DNA of 64,000 bases. Source: Mucilaginibacter kameinonensis. GTDB lineage: Bacteria > Bacteroidota > Bacteroidia > Sphingobacteriales > Sphingobacteriaceae. Positions within the stretch are counted from its first letter, which is position 1. Every line of letters starts with the position of its first letter. The notes under the pieces are model-generated. The model did not search any database and was not told where the DNA came from. It saw nothing but the letters and a program-made list of their open reading frames with translations. Position numbers and translations under genes: made by a program. The DNA lies in NCBI RefSeq assembly GCF_003675385.1, contig NZ_RCWZ01000002.1, positions 868,001-932,000 of the forward strand, read 5' to 3'. Positions 7,969-17,144 of the stretch are shown in pieces.

Positions 7969-10900
7969 ATGCATTTTGATATCTTTGGAGGTAACCAGTT
8001 ATTGATTTTGCGGCGAATGTTTCAGCGATTAAAGGCCTTTTTGCTTATTTGTTTTTTATGCTCTTCTTGGGTAGCCTTAGCAAAAGGCCCTGGTTTTCCG
8101 GTTAGATATTTAGGCATTGAAGATGGTCTTTCAAATAACGCGGTAACCTGTATAACGCAGGATCAATACGGTTTTATGTGGATGGGGACCTATGATGGCC
8201 TCAACCGCTATGATGGCTACTCGTTTAAAGTTTTCAGGAATATATGGGGCGATAAAAGTTCGTTGGTTAACAACCACATTAAATCCATAAATGCCTGCGG
8301 TGCAAGAATATATGTGGGGACAGAAAAAGGTCTGATGTATTTTGATTATGCCGATTCGCGCTTTCATCCCATGTATTGTTACAATGAAAAACATGAGCCG
8401 GTTAAGATTGGGTTTAATATCAATGAAATAGTAGCCGACAGGCAGGGCAATATCTTTGTAACCAACGGAACTTACGGGTTTTTAAAATTCGGAAAAACTG
8501 ATACTATTGGTAAAGAGATCCTGTACGATGTTAATAAGCAGCGGTTTAATACGCTCGCTGCCCGGATGGATAAACAGGGCACCATTTGGGTGCTGGTGAG
8601 TGGTGCAGGGCTGGGTAAATATGACGTAGCAACTGAAAGGATAAAAATAGTGGCGCCTGAACTTGCTAACTCGGGTTGCATGACCATTGACGGAAAAGGT
8701 AAAGTAATAGCAGGCTGGGGCAACGAATTATTTATGTACGATCCTGTCGCCCAAAAAGCAGCCAAACTTGATATAGGGCTTAATAAATTAACTAATAACA
8801 ATATCTTCAGCCTCGCCACAACAAAAAATGGCGATATCTGGGTTACCACAAACGGTGGTGGCATCAAAGTATGGGATCCGGCCAAAAATCAGATCACCTA
8901 TATTACGGCAGGTGAAACGCCCAATAGCTTGCGCAGCGGCGCGGTGGATGCCGTTTATGAAGATGATGAATCCCGCATCTGGATAGCGACATTGAGGGGC
9001 GGGGTAAACATTATCGACCGCAAACCAACATCATTCCATTTGTTTGCGCATGATGTGTTTAATAAAAACAGTGTCATCAATAATTTCATTTTGTCGTTTT
9101 GTGAAGATAAACTCCATAATGTTTGGGTTGGTACTGATGGCGGCGGCTTAAATTATTGGGATACCAAAACCAACACCTTTACGGCCTACGAGCATCAAAA
9201 CGGTGGCGGAAGCATCAGCAGTAATTTTGTGGTTAGTATATTAAATGATTATACCAACAAAATATGGGTAGCAACCTTTAACGGCGGTATTGATGCTTTT
9301 GATAATGCTACAAAGCGGTTTAAGCATTACAGTTGCTACAACCCAATAGAAAAAAAGGAAGAGCGGAATTTCTGGAAACTGTACGAGGATTCGCAGCACC
9401 GCCTTTGGGCCGGCAGTACCTGGGGAGGAGCTTTGTTTTTGTATAATAGGGCTAAAGATCAGTTTGAACTTTTTGATAACAGCCTGGTAAACATCCACGC
9501 GCTTTTTGAAGATCATGCCGGTAACTTATGGGCCGGAAATTACACCAGCCTCATTAAAATTGATGTTGAGCATAAAAAGCACCAGGTTTATTTTATAGGT
9601 CAGGCTATAAGGGCAATTATCGAAGATAACAAGAATAACTTTTGGGTTGGTACAGAAGGCGGCGGGTTACTTCAGTATGATACTAATGCCCAACAGTATA
9701 AACGATACACAGAATCGGCAGGCCTACCGAGCAATACGGTATTGAATATACTGGTAGATAACAGCGGCAACTTATGGTGCAGTACCTACAACGGGCTTTC
9801 TAATTTTAATGTCACTACTAAAAAGATCACCAATTACAATGCTTCTGACGGCTTGCAAAGCAACCAGTTCAATTACAATGCGGCCCTTAAATTGTCATCA
9901 GGTAAAATGCTTTTTGGCGGTATAAAAGGGTTTAACCTTTTTTCGCCGGATAGCATTGCTCCCTACGCGCACCAGCCGCGCCTGATGCTGTCAGATTTTA
10001 AAATAAACAATGTATCCATTGAGCAGGATTGTGCGTACGCACAAAAGCAGCCACTAAATGAGCTTAAAAAAATAACCATTCCCTTTAGTGAGGCTACCTT
10101 GAATATCAGCTATACGGCGCTTGAATACTCATTTCCTGATAAAATATCATATGCCTATTACCTGGAAGGCTGGGATCATGGGTGGAACTATGTAGGTAAA
10201 TTAAAGTCGGCGTATTTTTCACGACTTAATGAAGGTACGTACACCCTCCGGATTAAGGCCACCAATACAGAAGGCCGCTGGGCTGCGCCACCTATCGCCA
10301 TAAAAATCATCGTATTACCGCCATGGTACCGCACGTGGTGGGCTTATATCATTTACGGAACAATCCTGTTTGCTGTAGGTTACATCTTTTATAATTACAG
10401 GGTAAATCAGGCAAGGCTTCGGTTTAAAGTGAAACTGGCAAACCTGCAGGTTGAAAAGGAAAAAGAGCTTAACGAAAAGAAACTGACGTTCTTTACCAAT
10501 GTATCGCACGAATTCAGGACGCCGCTAACGCTGATCATTAACCCGATAAAAGACCTTCTGAATCAAAGTAAAGGCAACACAGAAGAGTTAAGCACCATTT
10601 ACCGGAATGCCCGCCGCCTGCTTGGTTTGGTTGATCATTTATTGCTGTTCAGGAAAACTGAAAGTGAAAACGCATCATTGAAAGTGAGTAAACTGAATTT
10701 TGTGAGCCTGAGTAATGAAGTTTATTCCTGCTTTATCCAGCAGGCTAAAATCAAGCATATTAACTACAGTATTGAGGGGGCAGGGGAAAGTATAGAAGTA
10801 TACGGCGACCTGGAGAAAATAGAAATTGCCCTGTTTAACCTCATTTCAAATGCTATAAAATTTACTCCTGATCATGGTACCATCCATATCATTATTGAGC

Positions 10901-12087
10901 AGGACGATAATAAGGTGTATTTTAAAATAATTGATAACGGCATAGGTATAAACGCAGAGGTAGGCGACAGGCTGTTTGATAAATTTTACCAGGCAAAGGA
11001 CAAAAACTATTTCCGAAAAGGGTTTGGTATAGGTCTATACCTGGTTAAGGTTTTTATTGAGAACCATAAAGGCAATATCAGTTACTCCAATAACCTTGAT
11101 GGCGGCACTACCTTTGTACTTGCCCTACCAAAAGGTAAAGCCCATTTTGCAGGCGACACGATTGTGGATGATGTTGTGCCTGATTATACTTACGTAAACG
11201 AGCTTATTGATGGCGATAATAAGGAAGTTGTACCGGAGGAGGGTGAGTTAAGCGCTTTAGAACTCTTCAGTTCTGCCAGGCATACGCTTATGGTGATTGA
11301 CGACAACGACCAGATCCGTGCATACATCAAAAAGATCTTCACGCCGGGGTATAATGTAATTGAAGCTCAAAATGGCAGTATCGGCCTCGAACTGATTAAG
11401 AAACACATGCCCGATGTGGTTGTAAGCGATATTGTGATGGATGGCCTGAGCGGGCTCGATCTTTGCCGGATCATAAAAGAGGACCAGGCTATAAGTCATA
11501 TCCCGGTTATCCTGCTAACCGGCGATACAACGCCCGATATCATGCTAAAAAGCATGGAAGAAGGTGCTATCGACTTTCTGCGTAAGCCTTTTGATAAGGA
11601 ATTGCTTATTGCCAGGGTAAAAAGTGTATTGCGTAATAAGATTGAACTTCAAAATTACTTCTATAAAGAGGTTACGAAAAAGAGCGCCGGCCGCAGTATC
11701 TCACAGGAAAATAAGGACTTCCTGAATAACTGTATTTCGGTGATCGAACATTATTTTACCGATGATAAGTTTGATGTATATGTACTGGCTAAAGAGATAG
11801 GCATCAGTTATCCAACATTATTTAAACGCCTGAAAAGTATCACCGGGCAGTCTGTAAATAATTTTATCCGCTTTGTGCGCCTGCGTAAAGCTGCCGAGTT
11901 ACTCATCCAAACCAATTGCAACGTTAATGAGGCCGCGTTCCAGGTGGGCTTTAGCGATGTAAAATACTTCCGCGAGCAGTTCTTCAAACAGTACGGATCT
12001 AACCCTTCCGATTTCATCAAAAAACACCGCGCCAGTTTTCAAATCTCCTACCGGATGAACGAGTTTGAAAAAAGCTCAGCTAAATAA
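7969..12087 (+). CDS. Hybrid two-component system sensor/regulator (HTCS) with AraC output
   Basis: The 1372-residue protein senses glycan breakdown products in the periplasm and activates PUL genes. Domains in order: signal peptide (residues about 17-38); a 14-bladed Reg_prop beta-propeller sensor (about 40-690) with repeated G-x-hydrophobic-W-x-G-T motifs; a Y_Y_Y domain (about 710-780); one membrane helix (about 790-812); histidine kinase with His847 in SHEFRTPLTLI; ATPase domain (DNGIGI, GFGIGLYLVK); receiver with Asp1154 (VVSDIVMDG); and an AraC-type HTH at the C-terminus (EAAFQVGFSDVKYFREQF). An ATG at 8017 would give a more normal signal peptide and may be the true start. It sits 375 bp upstream of, and co-directional with, the SusC-SusD-enzyme cluster it probably controls. 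Confidence 0.95.
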   Translation: MHFDIFGGNQLLILRRMFQRLKAFLLICFLCSSWVALAKGPGFPVRYLGIEDGLSNNAVTCITQDQYGFMWMGTYDGLNRYDGYSFKVFRNIWGDKSSLVNNHIKSINACGARIYVGTEKGLMYFDYADSRFHPMYCYNEKHEPVKIGFNINEIVADRQGNIFVTNGTYGFLKFGKTDTIGKEILYDVNKQRFNTLAARMDKQGTIWVLVSGAGLGKYDVATERIKIVAPELANSGCMTIDGKGKVIAGWGNELFMYDPVAQKAAKLDIGLNKLTNNNIFSLATTKNGDIWVTTNGGGIKVWDPAKNQITYITAGETPNSLRSGAVDAVYEDDESRIWIATLRGGVNIIDRKPTSFHLFAHDVFNKNSVINNFILSFCEDKLHNVWVGTDGGGLNYWDTKTNTFTAYEHQNGGGSISSNFVVSILNDYTNKIWVATFNGGIDAFDNATKRFKHYSCYNPIEKKEERNFWKLYEDSQHRLWAGSTWGGALFLYNRAKDQFELFDNSLVNIHALFEDHAGNLWAGNYTSLIKIDVEHKKHQVYFIGQAIRAIIEDNKNNFWVGTEGGGLLQYDTNAQQYKRYTESAGLPSNTVLNILVDNSGNLWCSTYNGLSNFNVTTKKITNYNASDGLQSNQFNYNAALKLSSGKMLFGGIKGFNLFSPDSIAPYAHQPRLMLSDFKINNVSIEQDCAYAQKQPLNELKKITIPFSEATLNISYTALEYSFPDKISYAYYLEGWDHGWNYVGKLKSAYFSRLNEGTYTLRIKATNTEGRWAAPPIAIKIIVLPPWYRTWWAYIIYGTILFAVGYIFYNYRVNQARLRFKVKLANLQVEKEKELNEKKLTFFTNVSHEFRTPLTLIINPIKDLLNQSKGNTEELSTIYRNARRLLGLVDHLLLFRKTESENASLKVSKLNFVSLSNEVYSCFIQQAKIKHINYSIEGAGESIEVYGDLEKIEIALFNLISNAIKFTPDHGTIHIIIEQDDNKVYFKIIDNGIGINAEVGDRLFDKFYQAKDKNYFRKGFGIGLYLVKVFIENHKGNISYSNNLDGGTTFVLALPKGKAHFAGDTIVDDVVPDYTYVNELIDGDNKEVVPEEGELSALELFSSARHTLMVIDDNDQIRAYIKKIFTPGYNVIEAQNGSIGLELIKKHMPDVVVSDIVMDGLSGLDLCRIIKEDQAISHIPVILLTGDTTPDIMLKSMEEGAIDFLRKPFDKELLIARVKSVLRNKIELQNYFYKEVTKKSAGRSISQENKDFLNNCISVIEHYFTDDKFDVYVLAKEIGISYPTLFKRLKSITGQSVNNFIRFVRLRKAAELLIQTNCNVNEAAFQVGFSDVKYFREQFFKQYGSNPSDFIKKHRASFQISYRMNEFEKSSAK

Positions 12088-12462
12088 AATCCTTCTTCAA
12101 TCAATCGGCATGTCCTCGTTATAAAAAACATCGAAAATAAAATAAAGGTTATTTTAACACTTATTTTATCGTGTTTTCTACAAATTCTCTCAAAAAGGGG
12201 CATTTTTATATATTTTGACCCCGTCAATTTATAGTTTTACCCCTCTCTCGCAATCCCAAATTCCGCTTATTTCGTCTCAACCAACAGGGAATAATCAGCA
12301 CTGATATTTTATTGCCTGCAAATTATAAACGATAACCAATGCTATGGAAATTTCAAAAACGCGCAAGGGGATGGCTCCTGCTGTGGTATTAAACCGCCCG
12401 GGATAAGTCTGGATTATGATTAAAAAACACATGAAAAATGAACCCAATAAACCAATTAAATT
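12088..12462 (+). promoter_or_regulatory. Upstream region of the arabinogalactan-type PUL, with a candidate HTCS site
   Basis: This 375-bp gap has no gene. It contains a direct repeat TTTTGACCCC (12213-12222) and TTTTACCCC (12235-12243) with 22 bp from start to start, about two helical turns, which suits a dimeric AraC-type regulator. It lies about 220-250 bp before the SusC start codon, so a long 5' leader is implied if this is the activator site. The assignment to the HTCS is inference from position and spacing. Confidence 0.4.
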
Positions 12463-15447
12463 ATGAAATATAGATTTACTCTCTTAAACAGTTTTTCCGT
12501 ATTGCTTGCGATAATAATGCTGATGGGCATTACCCTACCGACCAAGGCGCAAACAAAAATTAATGTAAAAGGCGTTGTAAAAGACGCTACCGGCAACGTA
12601 CTCCCGGGTGCAACAGTAAACATTCAGGGTACAAGCCAGTCAACCACAACAGATGTTAACGGTGCCTTTAAAATTGAAGTTGCCGAAGGATCCACATTAA
12701 AGATCTCATTTGTTAGCATGGTTGCCAAAACCATTGTGGTTACTAAAAATACAACCACGTTGAGCATCGTACTTGAGGATAGCAACAAGCAACTTAACGA
12801 GGTAGTGGTGGTAGGTTACGGCACGCAAAAACGTTCGGATGTTACTGGCGCTGTAGTGTCTGTACCTAAGGCACGTTTATCGCAGTTACCGGTAACCAAC
12901 GTATTGCAGGCTTTAGAAGGTGCCGTAGCAGGTGTAAATATCACAACTACATCTTCGGTACCTGGAGCTCAGCCTTCATCTATCGTGAGGGGGCAAAACT
13001 CAATCAACGCGGGTACTGGTCCGTACATTGTTGTTGATGGTATCCCACTTAGCAAAAGTGGTGGCTCGTTAAATGATATCAACCCAAATGATATCGCGTC
13101 GATGGAGGTGCTTAAAGATGCATCGGCTGTGGCCATTTATGGTACCAACGGTTCAAACGGTGTGATCCTTATCACTACAAAAAGAGGTAATGGTGGCAAA
13201 CCGGTTATCCGTTATAACGCATATGCCGGTGTAGAAAACATAGCGCATATGCTCGAACCGCGTGACCCTGCCGCATATATCCAAAAATATGCCGACTACA
13301 TGTCGCAAACCGGCCAAAAACAAACAAGCCCGGTACCTAACTATACCGAATTACCAAACTATACCGCAGGCAAAACTATTGATTGGGTAAAGGAAGTTAC
13401 ACAAACTGGCGTCATCCAGGATCACAACCTGAGCATATCAGGCGGCAGCCCCGATACTAAATACTATGTATCAGGTGATTATCTGAAACAAAAGGGTGTG
13501 GTAAAAGGCTACCAATACAACAGGGTAAGTATCCGTTCAAACCTGGATATCAACGTAACCAACTTTTTAACGGTGGGTATGTCATCTTACTTCGCTAACA
13601 ATAACTATGATGGTGGCCGCGCTAACCTGTTAAACGCTACCGCGATGAGCCCTTATGGTAACGAATATAATGCCGATGGCACTTATACTATTTACCCGAT
13701 GGCACCTGAGCAATTATATGTTAACCCTTTATTAGGCTTAACCACCGATCAGATAAACCGCAGTGTAAACCTTAACGGTAATGGCTATGCTGAAGTGAAA
13801 TTTGGTGGTGTTTTAAAAGGATTAAAATATCGTTTAAATGCGGGCTACACCTACCTGCCTACAAGGGTTGATAGCTACAGCGGCCGTTTGGCCAATACTC
13901 CGCTCGGCAGCGCAAGCGCGGCAAGCTCTGAAACTAATACTTATACTATCGAAAACCTGTTGTACTACAACCGTGATTTTGGTAAGCATCACTTAGATTT
14001 CACGGGCTTATACAGTGCACAACGCCGCAGGTATTTTACATCAACAGCGGCCGCAACTGGCTTTGTTAACGATGAGCTTTCATTCAATAACCTGGGTGCA
14101 GGTGCCACACAAACCGCGTCATCATATTCAGACAGGTACGCATTAAACTCGCAAATGGGCCGTGTTAATTACTCGTATGCAGGCAAATACCTGGTTACTG
14201 TTACTGCCCGCCGCGATGGTTCATCGGTGTTTGGTGCAAATACCACCAAGTATGGCGTATTCCCTTCAGCTGCTTTGGGCTGGAATATCGACCAGGAAAG
14301 CTTCCTGAAAAACTCAAAGATCGTTAACAGCTTAAAACTTCGTGGCTCTTACGGTAAAACAGGTAACGAAGCGATCAGCGTTTATCAAACCATCACGCTT
14401 GACGGAACGGTACGTTCCCCTTTTAACGGTGTAAGTACAATCGGTGTGCAGGCCAATAATTTAGGTAATGCTAACCTGCACTGGGAAACCACTACTGGTG
14501 CAAACGTTGGTGTTGATTTTGCTTTGCTGGGTAGCCGTATCAGTGGTTCGGTTGATGCTTATAATACCCGTACTTCTGGCCTCTTGCTACAACGAAGCCT
14601 TCCGCTAATAACTGGTTATTCAAAGGTTTGGGACAACATTGGTAAAGTAGCCAACAAGGGTTTAGAGGTTAACCTGAATACCCGCAATATTGATGGTAAA
14701 AACTTCCGCTGGGAATCAAACATCGTTTATGCGCTTAACCGTAATAAGATTGTTAGTCTGTACGGCGATGGCAAAGATGATTTGGGTAACCGCTGGTTCA
14801 TTGGTAAACCCATCGGCGTAATTTATGATTACAAAATGACCGGTGTTTGGCAAACAGGCGAAGATGCTTCCAAACAAGATCCGGGAGCAAAGCCAGGCGA
14901 TCTTAAATTTGCTGACACAAATGGTGATGGTAAAATTACTGCCGATGACCGCGTGATACAAGGCCAAACTACTCCAAAATGGACAGGCGGTATCACCAAT
15001 ACGTTCCACTACAAGCAATTTAATCTGAGCATATTTATTCAAACAGCGCAAGGTATGATGCGTAATAATGCCGATTTAAACTATGCTGATGAATCAGGCA
15101 GAAGGAATACCCCTGCCGAAATTGGTTACTGGACACCAACCAACAACAATAATTCATTCCAATCGCTGGCTTATACCAATACCCGTGGTTACGGATACCC
15201 GCGCGATGCAAGCTATACCCGCATCAAGGATGTGACCTTTAGTTATGTAGTAGGACAAAACCTGTTGGATAAGCTGCACTTAAATGGCTTAACCTTTTAT
15301 GCAAGCGGTCGTAACCTGCACACTTTCACCAAGTGGATTGGCTGGGATCCTGAAAATAGTTACTCAACCAGGGGTTCAGGCGATTGGACCAACAACTATC
15401 CTGTAACGCGCACTTTTGTTTTTGGCGCTAATATTTCATTAAAATAA
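12463..15447 (+). CDS. SusC/RagA-type TonB-linked outer membrane receptor
   Basis: The 994-residue SusC-type importer has a signal peptide ending near residue 30 (PTKAQ), a regulatory domain at about 33-110 (VKGVVKDATGNVLPGATVNI), a plug at about 115-235 (VVVGYGTQKRSDVTGAVVSV, YIVVDGIPL, VLKDASAVAIYG) and a barrel ending in FVFGANISLK. As for the first SusC, no STN domain precedes the regulatory domain, consistent with control by the upstream HTCS rather than by an anti-sigma factor. It is the first gene of the SusC-SusD-BNR_4-DUF2264-GH43-GH2-GH35-RhaM cluster and is separated from SusD by 19 bp. Confidence 0.96.
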   Translation: MKYRFTLLNSFSVLLAIIMLMGITLPTKAQTKINVKGVVKDATGNVLPGATVNIQGTSQSTTTDVNGAFKIEVAEGSTLKISFVSMVAKTIVVTKNTTTLSIVLEDSNKQLNEVVVVGYGTQKRSDVTGAVVSVPKARLSQLPVTNVLQALEGAVAGVNITTTSSVPGAQPSSIVRGQNSINAGTGPYIVVDGIPLSKSGGSLNDINPNDIASMEVLKDASAVAIYGTNGSNGVILITTKRGNGGKPVIRYNAYAGVENIAHMLEPRDPAAYIQKYADYMSQTGQKQTSPVPNYTELPNYTAGKTIDWVKEVTQTGVIQDHNLSISGGSPDTKYYVSGDYLKQKGVVKGYQYNRVSIRSNLDINVTNFLTVGMSSYFANNNYDGGRANLLNATAMSPYGNEYNADGTYTIYPMAPEQLYVNPLLGLTTDQINRSVNLNGNGYAEVKFGGVLKGLKYRLNAGYTYLPTRVDSYSGRLANTPLGSASAASSETNTYTIENLLYYNRDFGKHHLDFTGLYSAQRRRYFTSTAAATGFVNDELSFNNLGAGATQTASSYSDRYALNSQMGRVNYSYAGKYLVTVTARRDGSSVFGANTTKYGVFPSAALGWNIDQESFLKNSKIVNSLKLRGSYGKTGNEAISVYQTITLDGTVRSPFNGVSTIGVQANNLGNANLHWETTTGANVGVDFALLGSRISGSVDAYNTRTSGLLLQRSLPLITGYSKVWDNIGKVANKGLEVNLNTRNIDGKNFRWESNIVYALNRNKIVSLYGDGKDDLGNRWFIGKPIGVIYDYKMTGVWQTGEDASKQDPGAKPGDLKFADTNGDGKITADDRVIQGQTTPKWTGGITNTFHYKQFNLSIFIQTAQGMMRNNADLNYADESGRRNTPAEIGYWTPTNNNNSFQSLAYTNTRGYGYPRDASYTRIKDVTFSYVVGQNLLDKLHLNGLTFYASGRNLHTFTKWIGWDPENSYSTRGSGDWTNNYPVTRTFVFGANISLK

Positions 15448-15466
15448 ACTGATAAAACATAAACAC

Positions 15467-17089
15467 ATGAAAAAGTATTCAATCATATTGGTTTCCATAT
15501 CAGTGCTTATTACCGCGTTTGCTTCCTGCAAAAAATCATATCTGGACGAAAAGCCATATTCATCATATACCCCGCTAACCCTTAATGATTCATTGGGTTT
15601 TGAGGCAGCGGCTGTAGGTCTTTACAACTACGAAAGCACCATTTTAACCTACTCAAGTGCGCAAGGCTGGCCAAGCGTTTGGCAGGTAGGTACCGATGTG
15701 GCCAACGCTACCGCCAACCAGCAGGGTATTGAAGTTCCTTATTATAATTACGCCCAGCTTACTTCAAACGATGGGGCAGCGTCATACATCTGGGGTAAAT
15801 ATTATTCGCTCATCAATAATGCTAACATCATTATTGCTTCGGTTGAAGATCCTTCAAATACTAAGCTTGGTGCAAAAGGTAAAAGTGCTATTGATGCCGA
15901 GGCTAAGTTTTTCAGGGCATATGCTTATAACAACCTGGTAACTTTATTTGGTAAGGTTCCGTTGGTTACAGCGCCACTTACGGCTCCCAAAACCAATTTC
16001 ACACGCGCATCGCTTGATGATGTAAATAGTCTGATAGTTAGCGACCTTACGTATGCAAGCGCCAATCTATCCGATCTGAATGCAGGTACCTCAAAATTAA
16101 ATGTTCAGGGTAAACCTGTTGGCAGGGCCAATAAATATATGGCTATGCAGCTTTTATCAGAGGTTTACTTACGCATGGGCAAAAATGACCTGGCCGAACA
16201 ACAGGCACAGGCTGTGATAAGCAGCGGCAAATTCAGCTTGATCAAAGCGCGTTACGGTGTAAGGGCAGGCGGTACAGGCGATTATTATTCAGATATGTTT
16301 GTGTATGGCAACGAAAGACGCGCGCAGGGCAACTCTGAAGCCATCTGGGTATTGGAGCAGGAAAACCCAAGCTCTGTAGTTGGTGGTAATACCGATAATG
16401 CCCAGCAACGCCGTGTGTGGGGTGCTGCTTACTATAATATTAATGGTATGGTACTTTGTGACTCATTGGGTGGCCGTAGTATTGCCAGGCTCAGGTTGAG
16501 TAACTGGGTTTTGTATGGCTTATATCCTAACGGCGACATGCGTAACTCGCAATACAGCATCAAAAGACGCTATTACTATAACGACCCGGCAAACGCCAAT
16601 TACGGAAAAATGGTGCCGTTCAGTGGTCCGGATACTTTATATAAGATCTGTCCAAGCACTACTAAATGGGGCGCCTTTGATCCTAACGATACATTTGGTT
16701 ATGCTATGATCAAAGATTTTATCATGATGCGTTTAGGCGAAACTTACCTGCTGCTTGCCGAAGCACAGGTTAAACAAGGCAAAACTGCAGATGCCGCTGC
16801 ATCGATCAATGTATTGAGAACGCGGGCTAATGCACCACAGGTAACTGCAGATCAGATGACGCTTAATTTTGTGTTAGATGAACGTGCAAGGGAGCTTATC
16901 GGTGAAGAAAATCGCCGCCAAACCCTGATGCGTACCGGAACCCTGGTTGAGCGCTCATTGCGCCTTAACTCTGGCGATGCACAACATCCTACAACCGGCT
17001 TGGCCGATAAAAATATGTTGCTGCCTATTCCTCTATCAGAAATACAGCTAAATAAAGATGCAGTACTGGAGCAAAATCCGGGTTATTAA
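15467..17089 (+). CDS. RagB/SusD family glycan-binding lipoprotein
   Basis: The 540-residue protein starts with a lipoprotein signal whose lipobox ends in Cys20 (TAFASCKKSYLDEKP). SusD proteins bind glycan at the cell surface above SusC. TPR-like segments (AEAKFFRAYAYNNLVTLFGK, MRLGETYLLLAEAQVKQGK) and the C-terminal DERARELIGEENRR motif are typical. It is translated just after SusC. A perfect 13-bp hairpin directly follows the stop codon, which may set SusCD expression above that of the downstream enzymes. Confidence 0.95.
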   Translation: MKKYSIILVSISVLITAFASCKKSYLDEKPYSSYTPLTLNDSLGFEAAAVGLYNYESTILTYSSAQGWPSVWQVGTDVANATANQQGIEVPYYNYAQLTSNDGAASYIWGKYYSLINNANIIIASVEDPSNTKLGAKGKSAIDAEAKFFRAYAYNNLVTLFGKVPLVTAPLTAPKTNFTRASLDDVNSLIVSDLTYASANLSDLNAGTSKLNVQGKPVGRANKYMAMQLLSEVYLRMGKNDLAEQQAQAVISSGKFSLIKARYGVRAGGTGDYYSDMFVYGNERRAQGNSEAIWVLEQENPSSVVGGNTDNAQQRRVWGAAYYNINGMVLCDSLGGRSIARLRLSNWVLYGLYPNGDMRNSQYSIKRRYYYNDPANANYGKMVPFSGPDTLYKICPSTTKWGAFDPNDTFGYAMIKDFIMMRLGETYLLLAEAQVKQGKTADAAASINVLRTRANAPQVTADQMTLNFVLDERARELIGEENRRQTLMRTGTLVERSLRLNSGDAQHPTTGLADKNMLLPIPLSEIQLNKDAVLEQNPGY

Positions 17090-17103
17090 TTAAAACACAA
17101 ATA

Positions 17104-17137
17104 AAAAGTAAGGGCAGTAGTTATTGCCCTTACTTTT
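17104..17137 (+). terminator. Intra-operon hairpin (terminator or attenuator) after SusD
   Basis: The arms AAAAGTAAGGGCA (17104-17116) and TGCCCTTACTTTT (17125-17137) form a perfect 13-bp stem with an 8-nt loop, ending in a T tract. It begins 15 bp after the SusD stop and ends 8 bp before the ATG of the next gene. It could partly terminate, or could protect the SusCD message from 3' decay. Confidence 0.75.
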
Positions 17138-17144
17138 ACTATTT

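Noticed and set aside
12204..12217. -7 promoter box at TATATATTTTG upstream of the second SusC
   Set aside because: The spacing between TA and TTTG is one base off the TAnnTTTG consensus and no -33 element was found, so I did not list it as a promoter.
17124..17144. TTG start for the BNR_4 gene
   Set aside because: It lies inside the hairpin at 17104-17137 and adds residues before a normal signal peptide starting at ATG 17145.
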